The notes beneath the pieces are model-generated. The model was not told the DNA's origin. It did not search any database and saw nothing but the letters and a program-made list of their open reading frames with translations. DNA of 64,000 bases from G963555815 sp965249615 [NCBI: bacterium] (GTDB taxonomy: Bacteria; UBA8248; JACPRG01): NCBI GenBank assembly GCA_965249615.1, contig CBDFMI010000006.1, positions 744,001-808,000 of the forward strand. Direction: 5' to 3'. This document shows, one piece after another, positions 43,293 through 52,828 of this stretch. Positions within the stretch are counted from its first letter, which is position 1. Every line of letters starts with the position of its first letter. The position numbers and the translations under genes were made by a program.

Positions 43293-46022
43293 ATGACTCG
43301 AGGACTCTTGAGGGGGCTGGGGGGGTTCATGCTGATTTCTTTTCTGGGTCTGCCGGCGCCTTTGGCAGGTGCAACACACGAGGGTTTGAAGCCCATCAGG
43401 GTGACTCTCGATAACGGTCTCACGGTCATTCTCCAGGAGGTGCGCTCGGCCCCCGTTGTGGCCTTCAACATCTGGACCAAGGTGGGGAGCGCAGACGAAT
43501 CGGACGCCGAAGCGGGTCTGGCCCACGTCCTGGAGCACATGATCTTCAAGGGGACCGAGCGGCGGGGAGTGGGGCAGATCGCCCAGGAGGTGGAAGGGGC
43601 CGGAGGAAACATCAACGCCTTCACCTCTTTCGACCAGACCGTCTATCACATCGTCCTCGCCAGCCGGTTCTTTGACGTCGGCCTCGACATCATCGCCGAC
43701 GCCATCCAGAACTCCTCCTTTGATCCGGACGAACTCGAGAAGGAGCTGGAGGTGGTCATCGAGGAAGTGAAGCGGGGGGAGGACCGTCCCAGCCGGCAGA
43801 TCGCCCAAGCCCTCTTTGGCGAGAGCTACCGGGTCCATCCCTACCGGAGGCCGGTCATCGGTTACACAGACAGGATCCGAAGTTTCAGCCGCCCCTTCAT
43901 CATGGATTTTTATCGCCGCTGGTACGTCCCTGAGAACATGGCCTTGGTCGTGGCGGGGGATTTTGACGCCAAAGAGGTTCTGCCCAAGATTAAAAAAGCT
44001 TTTTCCAGTTTCTCCCGTCCTCTTCCGCCCCCGCGGGAACGGCCGGCCGAGCCCCCCCAGAAAGGCCTTCGGGTCACTTTTCTGACGGACCCGGTGAAGG
44101 AGGCCCATCTCGAACTCGCTTTCCATATTCCCGCCCTGAACCATGAAGATGTCTATGCCCTGGATGTCCTGGCGATCATTGCGGGTCAGGGGGAGAGCTC
44201 GCGTCTCTACCGAGACATCAAGGCCGAACAAGAACTCGTCTACTCCGTCTTCGCCTCTTCGTTCACGCCCAAGGACGCGGGCGTCTTCGTGGCCGGGGCG
44301 ACGCTTGAGCCCGCCCAGACTCCGGTAGCCCTTCGAGCCATCCTGAAAACCCTCTACCGGTTTCGTCATCAGCCCGTCTCGTCCACCGAGATCGAAAAGG
44401 CCAAGACGAACGTCGAGGCCGACTTCGTCTACCGTCTAGAGACCGTTCAGGGACAGGCGCAAAGCCTGGGATCTTTTGAGACCGTGGCCGGGGACATTAA
44501 CTTTGGGCAAAGGTACCTCCAGGGGGTCCGTGCCGTCACGGCGGAGGATGTTCGTGAGGTGGCAGAAAGGTATCTCAGGGGCGACAACCTCACCGTCGCG
44601 GTTCTCCTTCCCGAAGAGGAGGAGGGGACAGTGGATGAGGCGACCGTCCGCCGGGAGGCTGAGGCGGCTGAGACCGAGGCCGCCGAGGCTCGGGAGGAGA
44701 TCCCTTCCAACATGTCACCGGTGGCGGCCACCGCAGGTGTGATCGAGCAAGAGGTTGCCCCGCTCGCTCCGACGACCGAGGGGGTGCACCGCGAGGTCCT
44801 CCCAAACGGCCTGACCCTCCTCGTGAAGGAAAACCCCTCGGTCCCCCTCGTTGCACTTCGAGCCGTATTCCTTGGTGGCCTCCGGTTTGAAGACGAGAGG
44901 ACGAACGGGATCAACAGCTTCATCGCCGACATGCTGACCAAGGGGACCGAGACCCGGGATGCGGCCACCCTGGCCAACCTCGTTGACTCCATGGCCGCCG
45001 GCCTGAGCGGCTTTTCCGGGCGGAACAGCTTTGGTGTGGAGGCCGAGGGTCTCAGCCGGAGCTTCGAGCGGCTCCTGGAGATCTTCTCGGACGTCCTTCT
45101 TCACCCTGCCTTTGATCCGTCCGAGATGGAAAAGAGTCGCCGTGACATCCTGGCTGCCATTGAACGCCAGGAGGATAACCTGGTCCAATACGCCTTCCAG
45201 CTTTTTTCTGAGACCCTTTATCCCGAGCACCCCTACGGAATGCCCGTCCTCGGAACTGAGAAGTCCGTGACGGCCCTGACGCGGGAAGACCTCCTCGACT
45301 ATTACCGGCGCCATGTTGATCCCGAAAACCTCGTCCTCGCTGTGGTGGGGGATGTTCGAAGGCAAGACGTTCTTCGACTTGTCCAGCAATATTTCGGCGG
45401 GATGGAGAGGCGGGGATTTCAGCCTCCGCAACTTCCGGCCGTGAAGGCCCCGAGCACCATCCAACAAAGCGTTCGCCACCGTGATAAGCAACAGGCCCAC
45501 CTGATCATCGGTTTCCTCGGGACGACGCTCGATGATCCCGACCGCTACCCGTTAGAGGTGCTGGACGCCGTCCTCTCCAATCAGGGCGGTCGCCTCTTTG
45601 TGGAACTTCGGGACAAGCAAAGCCTCGCCTACTCCCTGTCGGGTTTTTCACGGCTGGGTCTGGACCCGGGGGTCCTTGGGGTCTATTTGGCGGTGAGCCC
45701 TGAAAAGGTCGACCAGGCGACCAGGGCCGCTCTGGAGGAACTCGAAAAACTCAGGACTTCTTCCGTCTCAGAGGAAGAGCTCTCCCGGGCGAAGCGGCTT
45801 CTCATCGGCTCTTTTGAGATCGGTCTCCAGGAGAACTCCGCCCAGGCCGCCGACATGGCCTTTAACGAACGCTACGGATTGGGTTACGACGACTTCCAGC
45901 GCTACGCGCAGCAGATCGAATCCGTGACGGCGGAGGATGTCCTGAGGGTCGCCCGTCAATACCTCCCGGTGGACGCCTACACCATCGGGATGGTCAAGCC
46001 CGACGGTGGGACCTCTCCATAG
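43293..46022 (+). CDS. M16 zinc metalloprotease, two-repeat fusion
   Basis: A 909-residue secreted protease. A signal peptide (FMLISFLGLPAPLAGA) begins at ATG 43293, which has GGAAGGGACGCG before it. The N-terminal M16 half has the inverted zinc motif HVLEH (His78-Glu81-His82). The C-terminal half (from about 500) keeps the fold but reads FIADMLTKGTE where HxxEH would be, so it is the inactive partner. Many bacteria encode the halves as two genes, whereas here they are one chain. A Glu/Ala-rich linker (about 445-490) joins them. Confidence 0.93.
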   Translation: MTRGLLRGLGGFMLISFLGLPAPLAGATHEGLKPIRVTLDNGLTVILQEVRSAPVVAFNIWTKVGSADESDAEAGLAHVLEHMIFKGTERRGVGQIAQEVEGAGGNINAFTSFDQTVYHIVLASRFFDVGLDIIADAIQNSSFDPDELEKELEVVIEEVKRGEDRPSRQIAQALFGESYRVHPYRRPVIGYTDRIRSFSRPFIMDFYRRWYVPENMALVVAGDFDAKEVLPKIKKAFSSFSRPLPPPRERPAEPPQKGLRVTFLTDPVKEAHLELAFHIPALNHEDVYALDVLAIIAGQGESSRLYRDIKAEQELVYSVFASSFTPKDAGVFVAGATLEPAQTPVALRAILKTLYRFRHQPVSSTEIEKAKTNVEADFVYRLETVQGQAQSLGSFETVAGDINFGQRYLQGVRAVTAEDVREVAERYLRGDNLTVAVLLPEEEEGTVDEATVRREAEAAETEAAEAREEIPSNMSPVAATAGVIEQEVAPLAPTTEGVHREVLPNGLTLLVKENPSVPLVALRAVFLGGLRFEDERTNGINSFIADMLTKGTETRDAATLANLVDSMAAGLSGFSGRNSFGVEAEGLSRSFERLLEIFSDVLLHPAFDPSEMEKSRRDILAAIERQEDNLVQYAFQLFSETLYPEHPYGMPVLGTEKSVTALTREDLLDYYRRHVDPENLVLAVVGDVRRQDVLRLVQQYFGGMERRGFQPPQLPAVKAPSTIQQSVRHRDKQQAHLIIGFLGTTLDDPDRYPLEVLDAVLSNQGGRLFVELRDKQSLAYSLSGFSRLGLDPGVLGVYLAVSPEKVDQATRAALEELEKLRTSSVSEEELSRAKRLLIGSFEIGLQENSAQAADMAFNERYGLGYDDFQRYAQQIESVTAEDVLRVARQYLPVDAYTIGMVKPDGGTSP

Positions 46023-46026
46023 CTTT

Positions 46027-47604
46027 TTAGCGAAGGGCGAGTGTTTTGGCTGAGACCTCAGGGTGGAACTTGCGCCAGAGGAGGGCTTGGGCCCGGTCGA
46101 TCAGTGGGCGAAGGGTCTTGGCGTCCAGGGCGTGGATGGGGACGGCATCGTAGCGCCGGCAGATGGCCTTCACCAGGGCCGGCTCCACCCGGTCCATCTT
46201 GTTGAAGACCCGAAGGCGGAGAATTTTATTCAGCCCGAGGGCGTCCAGAAGTTCCTCCACAGCCTCCATCTGGTCTTCAAACTGAGGATTGCTGACGTCC
46301 ACCACATGGAGGAGTAGATCCGCATCCTCAAGCTCCACCAGCGTTGCCCGGAAGGCCGTCAGAAGCTCCCGCGGGAGATCCCGGATGAAGCCCACCGTGT
46401 CCGTGACCACGACCTCCATGTCCCGTGGGAATCGGAGCCGACGGCTGGCGGGGTCCAGTGTCTCGAAGAGGCGGTCCTCGACGGGGAGATGGCTTTGGGT
46501 GAGGGTGTTCAGGAGGGTGGACTTCCCGGCGTTCGTATAGCCCACGATGGACAGGATGGGGAGTCCCTTGCGCTTCCTCTTATGACGTCTCTGACCCCGG
46601 CCTTGATCGAGCGCCTTGAGCTCTCTCTCCAACCGGTGGATTCGATCTCGAACCCGGCGTCGGTCAATCTCGAGCTTCGTCTCACCCGGTCCTCGCGTCC
46701 CGATCCCTCCGGCCAGACGGGAGAGCGCCCCATCCTGGGTCACCAGGCGGGGCAGGAGATATTTGAGTTGCGCCATCTCCACCTGGAGTTTTCCGTCTCG
46801 GCTCTTGGCCCTCTGGGCGAAGATGTCCAGGATGAGCTGGGTCCGGTCGATGACCTTCATATCCGTCAATTCCGACAGGGAGCGGACCTGAGCCGGCGTC
46901 AATTCCTGGTCAAAAAGGAGAAGATCGGCTCCTAATTGTTGTGCCTTGATGACCAGCTCCTTGAGTTTGCCGGGGCCGACGAGGGTTTTTGGGTCCGGCG
47001 CGGAGCGTCGCTGGATGAGGGCGTCTAAGATGACGAGGCCGCTGGAGCGGGACAGTTCCCTCAGCTCCTCCAGTGAAATCTCGGGGTCCCTGTCTCGAGG
47101 CGTGGCCACATGGATGAGAATGACTCGCTCGCTCCCGTCCTCGACCGCCCGGACCCCTTGGGCCCTGGTCAATTCCCGCTCGAGGTGCTCAATGAGTGCG
47201 GCGCAGTCCAGGTCGAAGCGCTCCAGGGGGGCAGGGGCAAGAACTTCCCAGCGCCTGTCCTGGGGATTTTCCGGGAGAAGGTGGGCCAGGTGGATCGTCC
47301 CGGGCAGGGGAGGGGACCCCTTCCCCACGGTGATGGCGGCCATGAGATCCAGACGGAGGAGGGCGAGGTCTGTCAGGTCATCCTGACTCAGCCGCTCCCC
47401 CCTGAGATGGGTATGAACACACCTGAGCCCGCGAAGGCGCTCGCCGCTCGAACGGGCGCGCTTGAGGTCCGGGATGAAGATCCCCTTGGCGTCTCCGACG
47501 ATGACGTGGGAAACTACCCCGCTCCGATCGATCAGGAGGGCGACCTGACGGCGGAGCTCCGCGGAGAGCTCGCAAAGGGTTCGTCCCGCCTCCCAGGTGA
47601 TCAC
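46027..47604 (-). CDS. hflX: Ribosome-associated GTPase HflX (start unclear)
   Basis: GTPase that splits stalled ribosomes. The HflX N-domain (GKLKELVIKAQQLGADLLLF) and Gly-rich loop (GGIGTRGPGETKLE) precede the G domain, with G1 GYTNAGKST, G3 DTVGFI and G4 NKMD. The GTG at 47604 leaves out a conserved in-frame opening (GHLTGLKPHQLKRLEHLYRR) that continues to near 47700 with no ATG, GTG or TTG. One extra base in the G5 run at 47706-47710 would link it to an ATG at 47771. Confidence 0.9.
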   Translation of the reverse strand: MITWEAGRTLCELSAELRRQVALLIDRSGVVSHVIVGDAKGIFIPDLKRARSSGERLRGLRCVHTHLRGERLSQDDLTDLALLRLDLMAAITVGKGSPPLPGTIHLAHLLPENPQDRRWEVLAPAPLERFDLDCAALIEHLERELTRAQGVRAVEDGSERVILIHVATPRDRDPEISLEELRELSRSSGLVILDALIQRRSAPDPKTLVGPGKLKELVIKAQQLGADLLLFDQELTPAQVRSLSELTDMKVIDRTQLILDIFAQRAKSRDGKLQVEMAQLKYLLPRLVTQDGALSRLAGGIGTRGPGETKLEIDRRRVRDRIHRLERELKALDQGRGQRRHKRKRKGLPILSIVGYTNAGKSTLLNTLTQSHLPVEDRLFETLDPASRRLRFPRDMEVVVTDTVGFIRDLPRELLTAFRATLVELEDADLLLHVVDVSNPQFEDQMEAVEELLDALGLNKILRLRVFNKMDRVEPALVKAICRRYDAVPIHALDAKTLRPLIDRAQALLWRKFHPEVSAKTLALR

Positions 47605-47852
47605 TCGCTCGGGGGGGATTTTACGCCGGTAAAGATGTTCCAGACGTTTGAGCTGGTGGGGCTTAAGCCCGGTGAGATGGCCGTGGACCTTGCGGATGGC
47701 TAGAACCCCCGTTCCAGGGCAAACGGACTGAAAAACGACTGTTCACGCTCGCCATCATCATAATCACCCATCCTCTTCGAGACAAGGGTGTTTCGGTAGA
47801 TTTCCCCCGTTCCGCCCCGACTGAACGCCGATTCCCTTCGCCTCACACGCGG

Positions 47853-47869
47853 GTCAATTGTCAATTGAC
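47853..47869. promoter_or_regulatory. Candidate operator palindrome at the mgtE promoter
   Basis: GTCAATTGTCAATTGAC is an inverted repeat, symmetric except for the central base. Its right arm overlaps the TTGACA -35 box of the mgtE promoter, a typical place for a repressor site. Confidence 0.45.
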
Positions 47870-47893
47870 AGCGCAGATGGCGGGGACTAGATT
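47865..47893 (+). promoter_or_regulatory. Promoter of mgtE
   Basis: Consensus TTGACA (47865-47870), 17-base spacer, TAGATT (47888-47893). Transcription would start near 47900, giving a leader of about 50 bases, too short for an M-box riboswitch. Confidence 0.6.
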
Positions 47894-47949
47894 GATGCGG
47901 ACTTGAGCAAACGGTATCCCAGCGGGAGGCCTTCCCATCGAGGCGAACC

Positions 47950-49308
47950 ATGGTTCAAGCCAACGAGCACAGATTGAGTCTGGCGCAAGACTCTATACGG
48001 CGCCTCTTGCGTCGCGGGGCCTCTCCTCATATCACCAACCTCCTCCACAAACTCCACGCCTCTGACGTCGCCCATCTCCTTAGACAGCTAGCGCTGGACG
48101 AGAAACGGCAGGTCTTCGAGCTGGTGGGTCCGCCCGCCCGAGCCGGAGAGATCCTGAGCGAGTGCGATCCCCCCACGGTCGAGGAAATCCTGGAGGGGAG
48201 GGAGCCAAAGGACATTGCCGCCTTTTTTCAGGAGATGGACGCCGATGATGTGACGGACATCATCGGCATGCTCCCTGAGGAACAGGCCCGCACCATCCTG
48301 GATATCCTCCATGCGGGGATGGCCGAGCCTGTGACCGATCTCCTTCGCTACGACGAGGATACGGCAGGGGGGATCATGACCCCCCACTTCCTGGCCCTGG
48401 AAAAGGATGTCTCCGTTGAGGACGCCATCAAGGCCGTCCGCAAGGCCAGCGAGGCGGAGACGGTCTTCTATATCTATGTCATCGATGACCTGGGCCGGCT
48501 GGAGGGGGTCATCTCCCTGCGGCAGCTCCTTCTCTCCCCTCCCACCGCCCCCCTGAAATCCTTCATGCGCCGGGAGGTCTATCGGGTCAGGACCGACACC
48601 CATCAGGAGGAGGTGGCCCACCTCGTCTCAGGGTACAACCTTCTGGCCGTCCCCGTAGTGGATGAGGACAGCAAGCTGGTCGGGATCGTGACCGTAGATG
48701 ACGTCATCGATGTCCTGCGCGATGAAGCGACAGAAGACATCCTGAAGATGGCGGGGACCCGTGACGAGGAGATCCTGACCCGTTCGGCCTTTCGAGTAGC
48801 GCGCTACCGCCTCCCCTGGCTCCTGGCGGGTCTCGCCGGAGGGATCGTCACCATTCAGATCATCGGCCGGTTCACCGGCCTTCTCAGTGAGTTGGTCCTC
48901 CTGGCCGCCTTCATGCCTGTGATTCTGGGGATGGGAGGGAACGTGGGCTCTCAGGCGGCCACCATCGTGGTCCGCGGCATTGCCACGGGCCGCCTGGATC
49001 CCAAGCAATGGTGGCCGATCCTTTGGAAGCAGTTGCGGGTGGGCGCCCTGTTGGCCGTTACCCTGGGCGTCCTCTTGGGCATTCTCGCCTACTTCTATGT
49101 CTCGGACATCAAGTGGTTCAGCGTCACAGTAGGGGCCGCCATCTCGGGGGCCATGATCGCTGCTTCCGTCTGGGGGGCCTTTCTCCCCCTCCTCTTCCAC
49201 CGCCTGCAGATTGATCCGGCCGTGGCCACCCAGCCCTTTGTCTCGACCACCATCGACATCGTCAGCAGCCTGATCTATTTCAGTATCGCCGCCTGGCTCC
49301 TCCTCTGA
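47950..49308 (+). CDS. mgtE: Magnesium transporter MgtE
   Basis: A 452-residue Mg2+ channel. An N-terminal helical N domain (LLHKLHASDVAHLLRQL) is followed by two CBS domains (AGGIMTPHFLAL; KSFMRREVYRVR; VDEDSKLVGIVTVDDVIDVL) and five membrane helices with the pore segment (GMGGNVGSQAATIVVRG). Length and order are standard. The family closes when cytosolic Mg2+ binds the CBS/N domains. The gene has its own promoter with a palindromic site. Confidence 0.96.
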   Translation: MVQANEHRLSLAQDSIRRLLRRGASPHITNLLHKLHASDVAHLLRQLALDEKRQVFELVGPPARAGEILSECDPPTVEEILEGREPKDIAAFFQEMDADDVTDIIGMLPEEQARTILDILHAGMAEPVTDLLRYDEDTAGGIMTPHFLALEKDVSVEDAIKAVRKASEAETVFYIYVIDDLGRLEGVISLRQLLLSPPTAPLKSFMRREVYRVRTDTHQEEVAHLVSGYNLLAVPVVDEDSKLVGIVTVDDVIDVLRDEATEDILKMAGTRDEEILTRSAFRVARYRLPWLLAGLAGGIVTIQIIGRFTGLLSELVLLAAFMPVILGMGGNVGSQAATIVVRGIATGRLDPKQWWPILWKQLRVGALLAVTLGVLLGILAYFYVSDIKWFSVTVGAAISGAMIAASVWGAFLPLLFHRLQIDPAVATQPFVSTTIDIVSSLIYFSIAAWLLL

Positions 49309-49313
49309 CCTGC

Positions 49314-51032
49314 TTAGGTCCGCCTTCGGTCAAGCCACTTCAAGAATTGCTTGAGAGTTTTTGTGTTCACGACGTCTTTCTTCTCCACCCAGGCGCGTCT
49401 GGCTTGGCCGACGGCGTAAGTCATCCGGCCGATGGTGTCCAACCTGTGAGCGTCTGTCCCGAGGGCCAGGAGGACCCCCATCTCCTTGGCCCGCCTCCCT
49501 TGGACATCGTTCAGGTCAAGACGCCGAGGGTTTCCATTGATCTCAAGGGCCACCCCGCGCTCGGCCGCCCGGACCAGGACGCGATCCAGGTCTAAAGCGT
49601 AGGCCTCTCGGGCCTGGATGAGCCGTCCTGTCGGATGAGTCAGAAGGTGGACGGCGGGGTGATCTAAGGCATCCAGGATCCGGCCCGTCATCCGGTCCGT
49701 TGACTGTTTAAAACCGCTGTGGATGGACACGATGACAAGGTCTAGGGCCGAGAGGAGGTCATCGTCGTAGTCGAGGCCCCCGCCTGTTCGGATGTCCACC
49801 TCGGCCGCTCGGAGGATCCGAACTCCGAGGCCCTCCCGATTGAGCGCGTCCACCTCCTCCAGCTTCTTCCAGAGGCGTTCCGCCGAAAGCCCGCGGGCGA
49901 CGCGAGAGGAGTAAGAATGATCGGTGATCCCAACGTAGGCGTAACCCTGGGCCGCCGCGTGCTCGGCCACCTCTCGCAGGGTTCCCTGGCCGTCGCTCCA
50001 GTTCGAGTGGACGTGAAGATCCCCTCGCAGGTCTGATTTCTCGATGAGGCGCGGCAATTTGTGGGAGTCCGCCGCCTCCACCTCCCCCCGGTCCTCTCGG
50101 AGCTCCGGCTCGATGTAGTCCAGGCCCAGGGCGCCGTACACGTCTTCCTCCGTCGCACCCGCCACCCTTTTCTTCCCCCGAAAGACCCCATACTCGTTGA
50201 TCTTGAGCCCCTGGTCTCGGGCGAGGCCCCGCACGCGGACGTTATGGGCCTGTGAGCCGGTGAAGTAGTGGAGGGCAGCTCCATAGTCCTTCTGCTGGAC
50301 AACGCGGAGATCGACCTGGAGGCCGCCCTCAAGACGGAGACTCCCCTTGGTTTTTCCCGCCACCAAAATTTCTTCCACGGAGGGAAGCCGTCTGAAACCC
50401 TGGACCACCGTCCCGCCCTTTTTCGAGGCCGCCACCAGGTCTACGTCTCCGATGGTTTCTCTCATCCGCCGGACCGAGCCGGCCGCGTCCGCCCGTGTCA
50501 CTCCGGGGAGGGATCGAACGGCATGAAGGAGCTCCTGCACGATAGGGTAGACGTTTCCCAGAAGCCTGCGCCCAGCCCCGCTGGCCCGAAGGACCAGACC
50601 CTTTTGGAGGTTCTCCACCGTCTTCTCTTTGACCCCGGGAAGCGCCAGGAGACGCCCGTTCTCTATGACGGCCTGAAGATCGTCCGCATTTGAGACCCCG
50701 AGCTTCCGATGAAACACGGCGAGGGTCTTTGGGCCAAGTCCTGGGAGATGGAGGAGATCCAAGAGGTCTGGGGGGAACTCTTGTCTCAGCTTCTCGTACT
50801 GCTCTATCTTGCCCGTCTCGATATAGGTCTGGATTTTCAGGGCAAGGTCTTTCCCTATCCCGGGGAGGGTTTGGAGCGCATCTCGAGCGGCCACTGCCTC
50901 GACCGCCTCAGAGAGGTCCCGCAGGGATCGGGCTGCCCGCCGATAGGCAGAGACCCGAAAGGGATTTTCACCCTTCAGGTCCAGGATATCTGCAATGGCT
51001 TCAAAGAGGTCCGCGATCTGGTTGTTCAGCAT
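49314..51032 (-). CDS. polX: DNA polymerase/3'-5' exonuclease PolX
   Basis: Bacterial family X DNA polymerase with a C-terminal PHP domain, 572 residues. The N-terminal HhH region includes LPGIGKDLALKI and LPGLGPKTL. The polymerase palm has SVRRMRETIGDVDLV and LQVDLRVV, giving the catalytic Asp residues. The PHP domain starts at DLHVHSNWSDGQGTL. The role is base-excision or gap repair. The ATG at 51032 has an AGAGGG eight bases before it and is preferred over 51059. It is convergent with mgtE, ending 6 bases from it. Confidence 0.95.
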   Translation of the reverse strand: MLNNQIADLFEAIADILDLKGENPFRVSAYRRAARSLRDLSEAVEAVAARDALQTLPGIGKDLALKIQTYIETGKIEQYEKLRQEFPPDLLDLLHLPGLGPKTLAVFHRKLGVSNADDLQAVIENGRLLALPGVKEKTVENLQKGLVLRASGAGRRLLGNVYPIVQELLHAVRSLPGVTRADAAGSVRRMRETIGDVDLVAASKKGGTVVQGFRRLPSVEEILVAGKTKGSLRLEGGLQVDLRVVQQKDYGAALHYFTGSQAHNVRVRGLARDQGLKINEYGVFRGKKRVAGATEEDVYGALGLDYIEPELREDRGEVEAADSHKLPRLIEKSDLRGDLHVHSNWSDGQGTLREVAEHAAAQGYAYVGITDHSYSSRVARGLSAERLWKKLEEVDALNREGLGVRILRAAEVDIRTGGGLDYDDDLLSALDLVIVSIHSGFKQSTDRMTGRILDALDHPAVHLLTHPTGRLIQAREAYALDLDRVLVRAAERGVALEINGNPRRLDLNDVQGRRAKEMGVLLALGTDAHRLDTIGRMTYAVGQARRAWVEKKDVVNTKTLKQFLKWLDRRRT

Positions 51033-51150
51033 ATGATGCCCTCTTCTTCGGAATCTCATCGTTTTTCCAGTATTTTCGTGTTATACAATAAAGAGAGGAA
51101 AGTATCCTTCCAGAGAGAAGGTTTGTTCGTCATTTACCTGGAGAGCTGGC

Positions 51151-52320
51151 ATGGGAGAGGCGACAGGGAGTGGGCGCGGACCTGGATTTTTGATCTTGGC
51201 CCTGGTGATACTGGGTCTTTTGGTTGTTGGCTTTTGGGTGAGGGGAGTCCCAGGGGGAAATGGCCCTCCCTTCAGCACCTTTGGGTGGAAGACCAACTTT
51301 GAGAAGCACACCATCCCCTACTCGGAGATCCTTTCGGGAGGCCCTCCCAAGGACGGTATCCCGTCCGTTGATAATCCCTCCTTCGTGTCGGCCGAGGAAG
51401 CCAACGCCTGGCTCCGGGACAGCGAACCGGTCGTCAGCGTCTTCATTAATAGAGAGGCCAAGGCCTACCCCCTTCAGATCCTGACCTGGCATGAAATCGT
51501 GAACGACGCCGTCGCAGGCGTGCCTGTTTCGGTCACCTTCTGCCCCCTCTGCAATTCCGCCATCGCCTTTGACCGCCGTCTGGAGGGTCAGGTGCTGGAC
51601 TTCGGGACGACGGGGAAGCTTCGCCGCAGCGACCTCGTGATGTACGACCGCCAGACAGAGACTTGGTGGCAGCAGTTGACGGGCGAAGCCATTGTGGGAG
51701 ACCTGGTGGGATTGAACCTCAAGATGCTCCCCGCCCCCCTGATCGGATACGGACAGTTCAAGGAGGCTTACCCCGACGGCCTCGTCCTCTCCCGAGAGAC
51801 AGGGCACAGTCGGGCCTACGGCCAGAACCCTTACGCGGGCTATGACGACATCAACAGCAGTCCCTTCCTCTTTCGGGGCCCGATAGACGGGCGTCTTCCG
51901 GCGATGGAGAGGGTGGTCGCCGTGAGTCTGGATGGGAAGGACCGGACCTATCCCTTTTCCGTACTGGAAAAAGTGATGGTGGTGAACGATCGGATCGGCT
52001 CAAGGGACGTCGCCGTCTTCCACACCCCGGGCGCCAGCTCAGCCCTTGACCGGCGGAGCATCGCCGACTCCCGCGACGTAGGGGCGACAGGGGTCTTCGA
52101 CCGCCACCTGGAGGGCGAGCTGTTGGAGTTTTTCGCTAAGGACGGCAAGATCCGAGACCGAAAGACCGGGAGCGTCTGGGACATCGTGGGAAGGGCGGTG
52201 GAAGGACCGCTCCAGGGAAAGACCCTTGAGCCTCTTGTTCACGCCAACCACTTCGCCTTCGCCTGGCTCGCCTTCAAGCCAGAGGCGGAGGTCTATTTGC
52301 CAGAAGATACGCCGCTGTAA
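51151..52320 (+). CDS. DUF3179 domain-containing membrane-anchored protein
   Basis: A 389-residue protein with one N-terminal helix (FLILALVILGLLVVGFWV) and an exported domain of the DUF3179 family. Family markers are YPLQILTWHEIVND, VTFCPLCNSAIAFDRR (two Cys) and TWWQQLTGEAIVGDL. The function of the family is not established. The conserved CPLC pair may bind a metal or form a disulfide. It is divergent from polX and convergent with the CsoR-type regulator. Confidence 0.92.
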   Translation: MGEATGSGRGPGFLILALVILGLLVVGFWVRGVPGGNGPPFSTFGWKTNFEKHTIPYSEILSGGPPKDGIPSVDNPSFVSAEEANAWLRDSEPVVSVFINREAKAYPLQILTWHEIVNDAVAGVPVSVTFCPLCNSAIAFDRRLEGQVLDFGTTGKLRRSDLVMYDRQTETWWQQLTGEAIVGDLVGLNLKMLPAPLIGYGQFKEAYPDGLVLSRETGHSRAYGQNPYAGYDDINSSPFLFRGPIDGRLPAMERVVAVSLDGKDRTYPFSVLEKVMVVNDRIGSRDVAVFHTPGASSALDRRSIADSRDVGATGVFDRHLEGELLEFFAKDGKIRDRKTGSVWDIVGRAVEGPLQGKTLEPLVHANHFAFAWLAFKPEAEVYLPEDTPL

Positions 52321-52361
52321 AGGGGAACGAGGGAAGGATAGAAATCCCTCGTCTTTTCAAA

Positions 52362-52679
52362 TCAGAACTGTTTCAACGCTGATGAAAGGGCTCGCCTGAG
52401 GTTGCTCAGGGCGAGCTCTCCCTCGCCTCGCAGGACCCCCTCTCTCACGCAGGTGTCCATGTGTCCCTCCAGGAGCTTGATGGAAACCTGAGTCAGGGCG
52501 GCTCGGACAGCGGCAATCTGGATGAGGATATCGTCGCAGCTTTTTTGCTCGCCCAGCATGCGGCTGATCCCCCGAAGATGGCCCTCGATGCGGCCCAGGC
52601 GGTCGAGGAGATCCTTCTCGACCTCGGGGTTCAAGTAAACTTCCTCAGTCTTCCTCGGCAAAGTCTTGTCCCCTTCCAC
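52362..52679 (-). CDS. Metal-sensing transcriptional repressor, CsoR/FrmR family
   Basis: An all-helical DUF156 repressor of about 105 residues. The metal-binding Cys-His-Cys pattern is visible: SCDDILIQ, then EGHMDTC. The RLGRIEGHLRGI opening is typical. Such proteins sense Cu(I), Ni or formaldehyde; Cys, His and Cys are compatible with copper sensing. The start is uncertain: GTG 52679, GTG 52688 or TTG 52739 are all in frame. No copper exporter is adjacent, so the target is unknown. Confidence 0.85.
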   Translation of the reverse strand: MEGDKTLPRKTEEVYLNPEVEKDLLDRLGRIEGHLRGISRMLGEQKSCDDILIQIAAVRAALTQVSIKLLEGHMDTCVREGVLRGEGELALSNLRRALSSALKQF

Positions 52680-52828
52680 GTTCCCCACATTTCCGTGTGA
52701 AGTCGGCTCCAGTATAGGAGATGGGGCAGACGGTCTCAAGGGTTTCTCCCCGCGGGCCGTTGATTTTACCCTAGCCAGGTGCGCCCATGGGGCTCAAAGA
52801 GTTCTTGGGAGATTGTCTGAGGCGGGGG

